Shown: piece by piece, positions 11,736 through 24,048 of the stretch | Layout of the letters: each line of letters starts with the position of its first letter | Numbering within the stretch: position 1 is the stretch's first letter | Source of the DNA: Paragonimus skrjabini miyazakii | Taxonomy: Eukaryota > Platyhelminthes > Trematoda > Plagiorchiida > Troglotrematidae | Length of the DNA: 64,000 bases | Direction of reading: 5' to 3' | Assembly: GCA_014338405.1 (NCBI GenBank) | Contig: JTDE01000318.1 | Span: 231,456-295,455, forward strand | Program-made: the position numbers and the translations under genes | Notes under the pieces: model-generated | Told to the model about the DNA's origin: nothing | Database searches by the model: none | What the model saw: only the letters and a program-made list of their open reading frames with translations

Positions 11736-14354
11736 ACAATACAGTTTTATCGTACTAAAATATATTTGGCTTTACCGGCACCGTCAGATACATTAGCTGG
11801 GGGAAGAGAAAAGACAAAATTGCTGGCACTAATTATAACGAAAATCTCGAGAGGTTAATTCTTGAAGTTGCGATGATTGTTATTTTAAGTTTTCGGTAGT
11901 CTGTACGTTTATCTCGCCATAGATAATAATTGGTTTGACAATTCTCCAGGGTGATTGTGAAGATATTTTCAAGCCTTAGTCCATGGGGTTCAATGCCAAT
12001 GCTATACATCCAAGCAGCTTCATATTGTGATAAGCCCACATACTCAAAAATAGAGAGTGATTTTTCACTCAGATGTAGTTTTGCTGTGTGTACTCAAATT
12101 CATTGTGTTCCTGATTAATTTGTTTGTTATCCATGAACATTTACTCTATTTCCTATATTCCAGTCTCATATTATTGGATGCAAGTAATTTCACCATCTCC
12201 TTATCATTCATGCAACGGTTTATGATTTATTTAACTTTCGAAGTATTGTTTTTTCTTCTCTAACAGTTAAACACATCCCTTCCAGCTGAGTTATTGAAAG
12301 TACTGAAAGTATCCGAAGAGGCACCAACATCTCACTAAATACCGTCTTCATACTTTGCGGCTGATAATCACTTAGAAAAGTGCAAACCGGCTTCGGTACG
12401 GTTGCCTAATGGTTGTTAGTTATATTCACAATTTAAGCCTGCAAGTAAACCGCAGGGTAAATACGCTATCTGGACAACAGTTACCAATTGTCTTGAAGTC
12501 AGTTTACTCTGTTTTATATAACATAGATCAGGGCAAGATAGCTCAAAAGGCATTCCTGGTGTCACTCTTATATAGGTTTTAACTGTAGATGAGAGTGAGC
12601 AGTTTAGCCTGAACGCTGCATCCGATCATCATAAATACCTCAACCATCTTCAGTATCCACTATCCATTGTCCATCATGATGCCACATGCAGACTTGCACT
12701 TGACAACGTGACCTGAGTCGCTCTCAGCATACATGTAAATTTTCGTAGGTCACCATCACAAGATATAGTTCGTGGTAATGCCCAGTGTAGGACTTGGGTG
12801 TTAGTGTTCGACCACAAACAGAAGGTTATTGTAGACCTGAGAGTTTGTGGTATTCATATTGATGAGTGAAAGTAAACTAGTCTTAGTGCTACTGGTGTGA
12901 ACTCACATGCTTATTTTGCGTTCGAATACATCCTACCCAGTGGAAATAACGCAGAATGTTAACTACGGCTTTGTGATTACTAGAAATCTTCAAATAAATA
13001 TGTAACAGTTCGGCCGATTGATCTCGTTGGCATATTCGTAATATCTTAGCGAATGTTACAAACAGTGTGGTGTTCGTTAAAGTTTTCCGGTGTAGGGAAT
13101 GCCTAATATGGGCTGTAGGCTAGTGGATCACAGCATGAACACTAACTGTGATACTTCCTATAAAAAGCGGTTACCTTTAACTGGTTGATGTGAAATATAT
13201 ATTAGGTGATATATCTTATCAGTCTCACGATTAACCATAAACTTCATAAACTCTATTTTGTCGAGTCGAATTCCCAGGTACACTTGAGTAAACAAGATGT
13301 GTTTCGAAGTAGCAACGATTAGCAAAGACAACAGGGATGTCAAACACTGGCACAAACGTGTTAGGCTCGTTTTGACTCAAAAGAGGTTATTTGGCGAAAT
13401 TTATGTGTGTACGTGGTGATTCTCCTTTGCATTGACGGAAGATGTCATCGATTACGGTGTGTAATGGAAGGGCAGGTAAAACTACTTAAAGGTGGGTGGA
13501 AAATAACCAGAAAGGGAAATTCCCTATCTGAAATTCCGTATAGTCAATGTTGAAATCGCCCATACCAAGGAATAGGGAGAATGCGCTACCCAGCGGTTTC
13601 TCCTAACGCAACAACTCAGATCAGTTGAATTAGGACATATTCTTGTTACTCAGTTATCCAAACTGAAACTTAAATATTCAGAAAAACCTTAACCTTATCT
13701 GTTGTTCGATTGGGTATATTTGAACAAAGACCAAGATTTAGAAACAAAAGGTGACGTTTCCATAACAAAAGGCACCCAAGGTTGTCTGTCTCAAATTGAA
13801 ACTGTAGGAAAAGTTTCATTCTGTGGAAACAGTAGGAGTGAATCATTGTGTGCTTACCACATAATAATTTGATCATAACTTTGTTGCTTACGTTGTTTTA
13901 ATCCCATTTCTTGACAGTAAGTACTTCAAGTTGAATTGAGTATACGGAGTGATAGGTATACACACTTGACGTGTTCCAATCGTCGGCAACAGTTTATCAG
14001 TGATGAATGCTAAAACCTTACTTTCACGAAAGGAATGCCACGGTGGTTTAAAGATAAAAGCATAAAAGTAAGTTAGCTTGATTAACAGACTTCTCATTCT
14101 TTAACTTGGAAATTCTCATTCGACCCGACCACACTTTCATGGTTACAAATGAAGGTTACAAATTAACATAAAGAAAAACAACAGCAAGGTAGCTTCATTT
14201 CCATTGCTTTCATTTATGAAATTTCATTCTATAATTAATACACTCTAAGACGAGCATCGACATTTGAGTTCTCCCTAAAATCCTGTCTCTAATGCAATGA
14301 TTAACTTTGTTTAGTAAAAGTGGAAATTTTATCCGGTAAATATTGGTGTCTACA
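11736..14354. other. Long non-coding stretch, nothing recognised
   Basis: About 2.6 kb of AT-rich sequence between two RTE fragments, without a supported exon or element. The 60-70 codon frames at 11833-12263, 13158-13355 and 13670-14097 lack splice context and look like chance. Confidence 0.45.
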
Positions 14355-16930
14355 ATTCATCTGCCTCAGAAATACGCGCCTCTATTTCATTCCCTACACA
14401 TCCGCCGCCGTCGCTGATGCAGCTTCCCAGATGTACAAACCGGTCAACAAACTCCATGGCTTCATTATCTAACATTAAACTTACGTAATCACAGCAGTCT
14501 TGCAGAAGCGCTTTGCATTTCCAGACTACAAAGCGCATTCCGAAGTACTTAGCAGGACGCGAAATAGCGTTCAGCCTTGCTTGCGCTTCCTGAAAGTTGT
14601 CGAACCGCAACACCTTATCGTCAGCGTAATCAAGACCAGTCAGTTTTCTACCAAGTAGAAGGTCCACACCAGCATCTGGTATCTGCCGAAGACAATCCTC
14701 CATTATTTCGTCCGTGACAAAATTGAAAAAAAATGGTGAAATGGGACAGCCTTGACGAACGCCGCTCCTGGTGCTGAAACTGTCAGACAGTTCACCGTAA
14801 ACCCTAACTTGAGCCGAGGTATGGGAATAAAGCGCCGACAGTATGTTCACTGTGTTTAAGCGACTCTAAAAGTGTGGATCGATCCATTGAATCGAACCCA
14901 CCTTTATAATCGAGAAATACGGCAATTGTTGGCCAGCGGTACGCATGACGCTGCTCCAAAATTTGACGAAGGGTAAACATATGATCTGTGCATCCTCGCC
15001 CACTGCGAAACCCTGCCTGTTCTTCTCTGATGTTTGACTCCCGAACTGCAGCGAGTCGAAGGAGTATAATGGACACCAGAACCCTAGAAATGACTGGGGT
15101 CAAACTAATTTCCTCTGTAGTTTTTGTAAGAGCTCCCGATACCTTTCTTGAATATAGGAAATATTATCGCGTTACTCCAGCATCGAGGGATGGTCTCCGT
15201 CATCCACACAAGTTGAAATAGCTGAGTCAAGGTCTCAACTGACATCTATCCACCTTCTTTAAAACGTACTGGCACTAGATAATCTGGACCAGCAGCCTTA
15301 TTACGATTGAGAGCCGAGATGCAATTGCGAACCTCAGTCTCACTGGGTGGTCCCATGTCTACCGACCAGGGCGTTACATCAGAAATTTTTGGAGGCAGCA
15401 CGGTAGAAGCAGAAGGCCAGCTAAGTTGACCCTCGAAGGTTCCTCCCAACGCTTCAACCTTCCGGATTTATTATAGATTAGTGTGCGATCTGCCTCGCTG
15501 ATAGCTTCACTGACTGACGGCCGCCTGGGACCAGCAGCACGGATAAGCTTAAAGAGTTTGCCGGTGTTCCCTGAAGAAAAGGCGGTTTCCATTTCCTTAA
15601 CTTTTTCCACTAACCAAACCTCACGATCAACCTTCAGACTATGTTTCAGCTTCCTACGGATATCTCTTCTAGACTTATCATGTGAACTACTAGGAGGAAC
15701 CTTCCGTCTGGCTTCTATCAACTCCAGAGATTTCTCTGAGACCCAATGTTTGTTTAACCCATGTACTCCTGTGCCGCATGTTATAGTATCTGCTTTCTGA
15801 ATAGCTTGTGCGATTTGTGTCCAACAGCGATTAGGATCTTCGGAGTGAGTACCACCAAGGCAGCTTTCTAAACTGGTTTGGTACTTATGCTTCACTGAGG
15901 TTGAAGCCAATTTCTCAACAGCCAGTCGTTACTGTTGGTGGGGTCGTTGACCAGCAAAAGTAAGAAAAAAACGACAACACATCAATGCATGATCTGAGTC
16001 CAAGTATGCGTTCCAATAAGAACGACAGTCTTGAATGCAATCACGCCATTTGTAACCAACAGCTATGTGGTCTATCTGAAACCATGCCTGATTCGGAGCA
16101 GGCGGGCGCCAAGTATAGCAGTTACGTGCACGATGCCTAAAACTAGTGCAGGCTAAAAATAGCTGATACTCAGCGCACAGCTGCAACAATCGCCCACCAT
16201 TATCTGACCGATGTGACGCTATCCCAAACTTGCCACCTAAACGAGATTTGGCCTCACCAAGGCGGCCGACCTGAGCATTCATATATCCGGCCAGAACGAC
16301 TATATCACAGTTGGGTCTCATCTAAAGACTATATCAGAGCCACGTGTCGACCGAAGGATAGCGGCCAGATCCGAGTAAAACGCGTCGTTGACGCCTACGT
16401 CACTACAGTCCGTGGGAGCGTAAGCAGACACAATGAATAAATTTCGGAAAGTCTTGCGTCTAGAGGTGGTCTTGACAGAACCACCCGAGCGGACAGCACA
16501 GTCTACTGTTAACAGGAATCCAATCTACCAATGCGGATGCGGCCGTTTAGCTAAGAACTATTCTCACTCCAACCTGACCTATAACAGTGGCTGTGCATAA
16601 CCAGTATCGGGTAGACAATGTGGGTGTTGTTAGTTCCATACGCTGACTACTGTCCTGGATTCTAGTTTCCGAGATACAGCAGACAACGACATGCAACGAG
16701 TCTTATGCTTGTGCAAGAGCGGCCTGTCGACCTATCTGTTTTAGAGTGCAAACGTTGAAGGCACCTATATTAATTCGCATTTTATGTCTAAGCAAAGAAC
16801 GAAGGAGGCCTGAAGCTAAATGGCAGGAGACTCACCGGCTCAGTGTTATCACGGTTAGCTACATCTGTTTTGGGACCTGCGGAGTAACTATCAGAAGTGG
16901 AAGTCGGGAGGGGCCTGAGAACTACTATAT
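14355..16930 (-). mobile_element. RTE LINE, degenerate endonuclease + reverse transcriptase
   Basis: The copy reads from 16930 downward. The N-terminal part has the conserved LKQIGRQAALA-type start (about 16745). The apurinic endonuclease domain (15929-16321) has NAQVGRLGE, QIDHIAVG and SDHALM; the catalytic GDMN reads GYMN, so it is probably inactive. A linker (15374-15910) leads to the reverse transcriptase: AAGPDYLVPVRFKEGG, EEQAGFRSGRGCTDH, motif A FLDYKGGFDS, motif B SGVRQGCPISPFFFNF and motif C LDYADD (about 14610-14640). Frameshifts split the frame into at least five pieces. Both the extreme 5' end and the whole C-terminal/3' region are absent; homology stops abruptly at about 14358. 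The 105-codon plus-strand frame at 15483-15800 is a shadow. Confidence 0.9.
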
Positions 16931-18239
16931 TGTTCGATAAGTGATATTATCAGTTACACTGATTATGTCAAACCACTGTTTGTTCTGTTCAACTTAGTGA
17001 TGGCTCCGAGGCAACTTTAAGTTTAGAATACCGAACACCTAACCAAAGCATCGTTCAACCTAAAGTTGAATCTCACTGAAATGGTCACTGTATGTCATAG
17101 TCGCCTCGACTCATAACATAACTGCTGCATGTTTTCCCTATACATACTAAATGCTAGAACTTGCAAAATCTGGTTGTTGACTTTTGATACGTACTTGGTC
17201 AGGTCACCTTTGCACTATCTCTTGCTCTCTTAGGGGACGAACCCGAACTTGGCCGGCAGGTTGTAGACATAGATGTTTCAGACAAACAGACACTTCACTT
17301 TCTCATTCGCCTTCTCACTATTGCAGATTTACTTATAAGTGTTGAAAATTCTCGGTTTACTGAAGGCTAGCTAATAGTTGTGAATGAGATTATCTGAACA
17401 CCACACATATAGGGTCGGCGTTTTGAATGCAAACAGATTTTTAGCATGCCACATCGATCGATCCATCACTCTGGAGTTTTCAGCCTGCAGGACACATCCT
17501 TTCCAATTTGTTTTATGATTCGCATAGTGAAATATTGAAAGCACACTTTCAGTCAGCCCTTGTGGCCATAAATCCCAACCCAAGTGGATTTCACAACTGT
17601 AATAATGGGGACCATCACCAGACTACCCTTGTACCCTCACAACTTGAGTCGATTCTCCCGTAACTCTCGCTTTGCTCAAAGTAGTCACTGTACTATGCGT
17701 TCAAATGAGTGGGTTGTCTCGAGGTGTGCAACACGATCCAAACTTGGTACAAATTCCTCGCGTAAACTTCTGTGCGCTCGATTGTGTGCAAAACGTTATG
17801 AGGAACTGAAGTTTTGAACAGGGATGGGAAATCGACGCGAATCTTCAAAAGTTGTAAACAAAACTGACCATTACTTATGAAGTTTCAGAATTTTGTTTTA
17901 CACAGAGTTAATACATATCTTAGGTATTTACTTGCTGAACTATAAGGCAGCATAAGACCCAAGTTTTACTCTCATCGAAGCATTAACCTCCGAAGAGGAA
18001 TGTGAAATGGTACCTTTACATTTTTGAAGCAATCTTTTGAAACACCAGTACGACCTGGTAAAACAAACAGTTAAGTCAGCAAGCTCGACCATGTTGTAGC
18101 AACAGATATGACTGTGCCCGAACGGAGATTCGCCATACAGCTAGCCTATGAATGTGCTGATTTGATGTAGTAGGTCAGCTGGCGATTTCAACTGGCAGTC
18201 TGACAAGCATTCCATTCTGCCTTTTTCACAATGTTTTAT
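16931..18239. other. Non-coding, nothing recognised
   Basis: No exon or element was supported. Frames of 70-77 codons on both strands at 17371-17817 lie back to back with no good splice sites. Confidence 0.45.
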
Positions 18240-18660
18240 TTAACCAGCCGAAAACTAATCCTTCAAGTGTAAATGCCTCCACCTCTGCATTCCAATTCTC
18301 AATGCAGTAACCAGTTTCAGCCAGGGCAGGCAGGCCATCTGGGTGGACCGAACTGAACCGTATTCACACAGTCGAATAGCCGAGCTTGTTCCAGCTTGGG
18401 TTAAGCATTACATGGAACAAGCCGTACCAACCAGTGTCATACAACCAGTGAAATGCAAGCGGCTTGTATCTATGATCATACTCAGCTGCTGACTTCTAGG
18501 CAGAAGAACATCACGACTAATGCTTCTCGTTGCGTAATCAACAGTCAAAGAATGCTTCAGGTTGTTGAGGTCATTTTTATTCCTGGATGTTAAGCACTCC
18601 TATTGCAACAGAAAAGTTTGGTTGTCAGTTTGAAGTTTTTGTTGTGCTGCATTTTTCAAC
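18240..18660 (+). mobile_element. Penelope-like element, GIY-YIG end (lineage 1)
   Basis: This is a plus-strand remnant of the C-terminal GIY-YIG endonuclease region of a PLE. Around 18340 the motif normally read as YVGRTER is preserved as WVDRTE. It is followed by HSRIAELVPAWVKHYMEQ (about 18366-18420), matching the usual RIAEHVPxW block. Further down, after frameshifts, the terminal block reads LLLQQKSLVVSLKF (about 18590-18635), matching the common QKxLVVSLxLPW ending. No reverse transcriptase was found upstream. The RIAEHVPxW type differs from the ERVxEHH type at 31.9 and 34.6 kb, so it belongs to another PLE lineage. Confidence 0.6.
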
Positions 18661-21600
18661 AGATTAATCAGACTCTGCCATATAAATACCAGCACTGCAG
18701 ATATGCTTGTGGAGAGTTCGTCTGGCGATAAATCATGCATTCTGACGTATTTGTAATTCAGTTGTCAAATTTTCCTCGGGACACAAGTGTTTTCAAAAAC
18801 TCACTATTGTCGAGGGCTTAGCTTTAACCATTTTTTGACTGATAAAGTAGCTAGAATACTTCCATATATTAACGAGTATCGGTGTTGTTAATCGGGAAAG
18901 AACATACCCTAATCAGGATAATTCGATTATTTTGTCAAAGTGATCAGTCATCTAAAAACGGTGTTCCAAATCTTGACCTATGGTGAAACGTAAGGCGAGT
19001 GAGAACGTGCGGTTTCTTCTGCCAGTTTGAATCCACGAGAGATCTAGGATGTTAGTTACTGGTTGAAAGTCTGAGTGTGCTCAGCCTTTTTTTGAAGCTT
19101 GCTAACAGTGGAGTCGCATGATTTTATTGGTTCCACTGGGTGGCGCTTTTCATCCGTGGAATTTCTTACGTTTGTGTTTATATCTGCCATTCGGAAACAT
19201 TTGCAAAAGACTGATTAATGCGAGCGGGCTCAACAGACTGACGTAGAGATAGGCCAGCATTAAGATGAAAGGCAAAACAATTGTGGAGAATAATGACCTG
19301 CCATTTACACAACATCTCTATTTCCAAGTTTGTGAACACATTAATAGAACGCCTGTTCATGCTTGAATGAGTATTTATAATACTAGAGTAATAATTTTAC
19401 GTCGTAAACAAAATCATCAGACTTTACAGGTGTAGACATTTGTTAAGTGAGTTTATGATTACAAATTAAAAAATAACTTGGATACTTTGTAGATTTAAAA
19501 TAACGCCCGAAAACGTCTAAGCAATCGTAGATGTTCTAAATCTTTAATAAATATGAACATTCTCAGTCCTACTTAGACGCGCTGAAGTATGGTGCAGTTT
19601 TTACATCCATGAAATGTGTCAGTGGCATGGTGGTCTAAAAGATTTACATTAGAAAAGTGAATTTTATGCTTGCTTAACGTGAAGTTAAACGTTGTTTGAT
19701 TGAATGCAACACTTTAACTCAGAACTATAGAGTATTTATTATAGTTAGTTTTGGAGTGCGTTACCTACGAACTATAGTAAAATATTAAGACATCACCAAT
19801 ATCAAAAGGTTGTGCTGTAGTTGTAGATCAGAAGAATGAACGTTTTCAGGTTTAACACCCCAGCACCACTATGTGACATTCGGAATCACATGCAGACTAA
19901 TTGCAATCATTGTGCCTAGAAAGCAGTTGCAGTCGTCGTGGTTAAAACTGGCAGTTACGTTATCAGTATTGTATAATGATCTACCGTAAATCCTGGGCAA
20001 CGAGGCTTCGAAGCTAAACAACTCGGAATCCTCTGTTGGATCAGCGATCAAGACAGGTTAGCATCAAGAAGTGCCTCAATGTATTAAACACTATACTCTG
20101 AGAAAGTTTTGGTGTCATTAACGTGCTTGTGACTAGTTTTGTCACGCACGTGTAGTACCGAGCAGTGACAAACACGACCAAACCGGTTATTCTAGCAGTT
20201 CTTCGGAGTCATCTCATCGACATGACGCAAACGCTAATTCTTCGTCCTCGGTTCATTTCAATAACCAATCAGGATCGAGAAGTTAAAGCGAAGTTTACTT
20301 ACCGGAACACCGTGTTCAGTCATCAGCACAATGGTTCTCACAAGAGTTTATTTTTTTAATCACAATTAAGATTTGCACATCGAGTAAATAGCGTGGACAA
20401 TTAAGGATGAACAAACAAGTCTTCACAAGTTTACATGATATTGATTGCAAATTCAACCCAAGATATTTCTAGTTAGTTTACTTCACATTGTCACTGCATT
20501 CACTTAAGAAGAGATTGAACAAAACAGCTTGTCGGGTAGGCACTCACTGGCATTTGAATAAAGATCAAGAACATTAGGCGGTGTACTCTTTCATCACTGA
20601 GAAGTGAATTGCAATCATCTATATTCTTCAATGTTATTGACAATTTTTCAGATTGAAGAATGACTGACAAATCTACTGTGTCCTGTAGAGGTTGGATGGG
20701 TGTTATTTCCAAACGTTACGTTTAGTTGATGGCCTTACTGTGAAATAGAAATTCCAGTAAATTGTTTGGACAAAAATGGTTTCTTTTGATTATACTGTAG
20801 AGTACTTAATACATCATGAATCTATAACACATTGTTCACTTTCGCCACCTTGTGATAGCAAGGGTTTTAAGAACCAAACCAAATATACAATTTTGTGCAA
20901 ATTTGTCAATTCAGTAACAACGGAAAAATTAGAATTACGCAACCAACGGAGACAGTACAGTTATGTCATTGCCCTTGCGATGAATTTATGTATGTACACC
21001 TAAAAATGATTGGTTTTACTGTCACCACCACTGCTATTACAGTAACGGTCTACATACAGACCAAATACATTCATCACCGTGGGAAATACTGACAGTACTA
21101 TCCAGTTTGTTGGATTCAACTATACTGAGGTTTGTCTAGCCATGTTAAATTACATTGTCCTATTACCCATCAGAATGAAATAAAACAGTGTATGCGATAG
21201 TTTACGTGGTCGTAAACCAAATATATCCGATAAACTACAAGCATACATACTCACGTGACACATCGTGTTAGAGTCAGGTTTAAATAGACATTCTAAACGA
21301 TCTGGCTGTACTTACTGTGACCAACGAATTCGTTGTAATTCAAATTAACGCTAACTGTCCATACGATTCAATTAACAAAATTTAAAAATAGCACCTAATT
21401 TTGTTCATGGTCATTCCAACACATGCTGGTCTGTGCCTGATTTCAACTGCGTTTGAGCATCTTTGGAAGTGAGATTCCGATAATTGCCAGCCAGTAGCAT
21501 TGTGGATTTAATGTCCTTAACGTATGACGTAACGCTTGCTTCCGGATAAAACTTTAAAGAATCCTTCTGACATCCGTTGTAATTACAAATCGTTAATAGT

Positions 21601-22383
21601 GTTCTGTCTTCCCACGGCCGCGATCTGAGGTCCAACCGGCTTGAGCAAGTGGGAACAATGCCGACTATCGTACCATTCAGTTAGCACTCAGAAAACTAGA
21701 TTACCATAAGCAAACGTGTAACCGACTCCGCCTGAGTAAGGCTCAGACCACCCTGACACATCGATAGGAAATATAGTAACCGTCCTGTTAGTTCCAATCT
21801 ATAACTCAATGATCACAACATCATTTCAAGCTGAAGTCACGGGAAACTTAGATCCTGTTAAGAAATGTCTTAAGTACCAGCAGCGGGTGGATTTAATGGA
21901 TATAAACTGTGCGATATTCACGTTTGGTCGATGCCTTCACACAATAATGTGTAATGCAAATGAGAAAGTGTAAATTCACTCTAGAATGTGCAATGTAAAC
22001 GATCGTCTGGAAAATTATGAATCCTTTTGTTTAATGATATAAAAGATTGGACGTGAGAAAAACGTCGATGCTGCTAAGTACCACCGGAAAAGGAGGCATA
22101 CTGCCAAAAGATGTGCACTCATTGAAGGCAGATATTCTTACCACTTGTTTTTAGTTTATATCATTGCATTTGACATCATTTTTGACTATGATAATCTTAG
22201 TTGAGGCAACAATGATGCTTGATATGTGATGATTAATACTGTTTTGAAGTAAAAAAAGAGGTACTCCTAGTAGACACAGCATAACCAATAGCTATACATC
22301 ACTGAAAAAACTAGCACGCTGAGTTAAGCGAATTTGTACGCCATACATATCGTTTACACAAAAAATGATTATACTCAAACTAC
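18661..22383. other. Long non-coding stretch, nothing recognised
   Basis: About 3.7 kb without a supported gene or repeat. On the minus strand, a short frame ending at a donor near 20304 (GTTCCG|GTAAGT) contains ATG and MTEHGVP and could be a tiny first coding exon, but nothing else supports it. Confidence 0.4.
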
Positions 22384-22812
22384 CTTCTAGTTTGTCATCC
22401 TTATAACAGGGAGAATGTGATCGGAACGATGAAGTTGGCGTATTCATTGCACGTAGTTCCTCCTGTGATTCACAGTTGTCTTGTGTTCCTTCTGATTTTG
22501 TAAATGTGTGAGACATGTTTTCAATATCTTCTCTAGAGTAGGTAGCCGGAAGTGGATTACTAATCAGACCACCTTTTGCAAACGGAGGTAGACTGGAGCA
22601 TGGGTGCAAAGGTATTGCATCAGTACTTTGAAAAAGTGACTGAGGTGAGATTGTTCTATACTGCTTCTTATTCTTGCACGTTTCTTGTTTACTTTCTAGG
22701 AGCCTTTGAGCAAACGGTTCCGGAATCCACAATGCTGTGTTAGGTCCCAAACAAAACCGTGATCTGTCCGCGATAAGTTCAATTGTCAGGTGCTTGTTGT
22801 TTGTTCGGATGA
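22384..22812 (-). CDS. Candidate internal exon, unknown protein
   Basis: This lies in the longest open frame of the window (222 codons, 22292-22960 minus). The exon is placed from a strong acceptor (pyrimidine-rich tract then TTCTTTAG, AG at 22814-22813) to a donor GAAG|GTAGTT at 22384/22383. It gives about 142 residues starting with two bases of a split codon. The first third looks globular (for example LGPNTALWIPEPFAQRLL); the rest is polar, Ser/Thr/Glu-rich and probably disordered. No family is recognised. Upstream in the same frame, an ATG exon (MLASQTMRRLVCSKQYQVF, ending at a GTAAGT donor at about 22910) is tempting but does not join in phase to this acceptor. Confidence 0.42.
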
Positions 22813-22975
22813 CTAAAGAAAAAAAGACAACAGATTTAGGAAAAAAGGTATGTAATAGTAGAACAAGGATGGAAGCATCAGTCGCCGTACTGGCACAACT
22901 TACAAACACTTGGTACTGTTTACTGCAAACCAATCTTCTCATCGTCTGACTAGCCAACATTACTTCAACTCAACC

Positions 22976-23842
22976 TAGTAATCCTATTTTCGCATACATT
23001 CTCATAATGAATGTTTAGTTAGGAAGAATAAGTTGAAAATGTCAAGACAAGCCGTTTTCCATCATACTGGAACTGACTTTATCTTACCTTCAAGTTTCAA
23101 AGATTATTTTGAATATTTACGTAAGAAACACACATTATTACTTTCACCAGAATATCTGTTGTGTAACCTAACGTGTCACTGTGTTCTGAGAGCAATTTTG
23201 ATTTTCGTTTGTGTAACTCGTGTGCCTGATCTTCTGGGTTTCTGGTTCATGTTTGTTTGTGCCGTCTTTTTTCAAAGAACTATCGCTGGGACTCCCACCT
23301 CGGAAGAATGCTTCGATGACTGAACGTTGCATAAAATTGGTCCACGGGCATAACGGTTAACCAAGGCCGGAACGTCCAGCTTGCTTGTTACGTCCATATA
23401 AATGAGTACAAGTTTCTTAATGATACCATACCGAATGAAGCCCAATGTAAATTCATGGCAGTATCCGTAAACAGATAATTTCTGATTATGCAGGTTTGCT
23501 CGAAAAAAACTTTAAATTGGAGTAACACGCATGCCAAATAAAGCATGACTGGTCCAAGTGGCTTGCTTAGCTAAACGAAAACAAATATGTATTGATTGGT
23601 CGCTTAATTATCAAAATACTAGTGTGAATATGAGTGGCTTTGAGGTCAACGCAATTTACAGTATTGATGAGTGAATTTCTAGCGTAGATGTGACTTGATG
23701 GTGTAACCAGTGTAGGAAGTATGTTAAAGGTTTTTACATATTCCTTGATGAATAAACTGTCAGTGTGATGATGACCATTTACAACTGCCTTATAGTTTCA
23801 GATGGTCGAATGTGACGCTGTGTGGACAGGTGTTTTAATGAC
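22976..23842. other. Non-coding, nothing certain
   Basis: A plus-strand 96-codon frame at 23033-23323 starts MKMSRQAVFHHTG and later becomes hydrophobic. It has no supporting splice sites. Nothing else was recognised before the RTE insertion. Confidence 0.4.
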
Positions 23843-23851
23843 TGAGCGGTT
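23843..23851 (+). repeat. Left target-site duplication of host RTE
   Basis: TGAGCGGTT here is repeated exactly at 26149-26157, right after the TGATGA tail of the host RTE copy. The pair brackets the whole nested structure and marks the original insertion site. Confidence 0.7.
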
Positions 23852-24038
23852 GTGTATAGGTAGATTTATCGTTAGATAATGAAATCCTGGAGGTTGTTGA
23901 CCGGTTTGTATAATTGGGTAGCTGCGTCAGCGGAGGTATAAGAAGTGAAATAGAAGCTTGGGTCTCCGAGGCTAAAACAGTGTTCTCTAATTTAGGACAT
24001 CTCTGGCGACAGAGAGCCATCTCTCCGAGGATTAACGG

Positions 24039-24048
24039 TCACGTATAT
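24039..24048 (+). repeat. Left target-site duplication of nested RTE
   Basis: TCACGTATAT, repeated at 25409-25418. The empty site in the related copy (reverse complement near 50510) reads GGTCACGTATATAAAACG only once, which confirms this is a duplication made by the nested insertion. Confidence 0.85.

Noticed and set aside
15483..15800. 105-codon plus-strand frame as a gene
   Set aside because: It is antisense to the RTE coding region and follows its codon pattern; a shadow frame.
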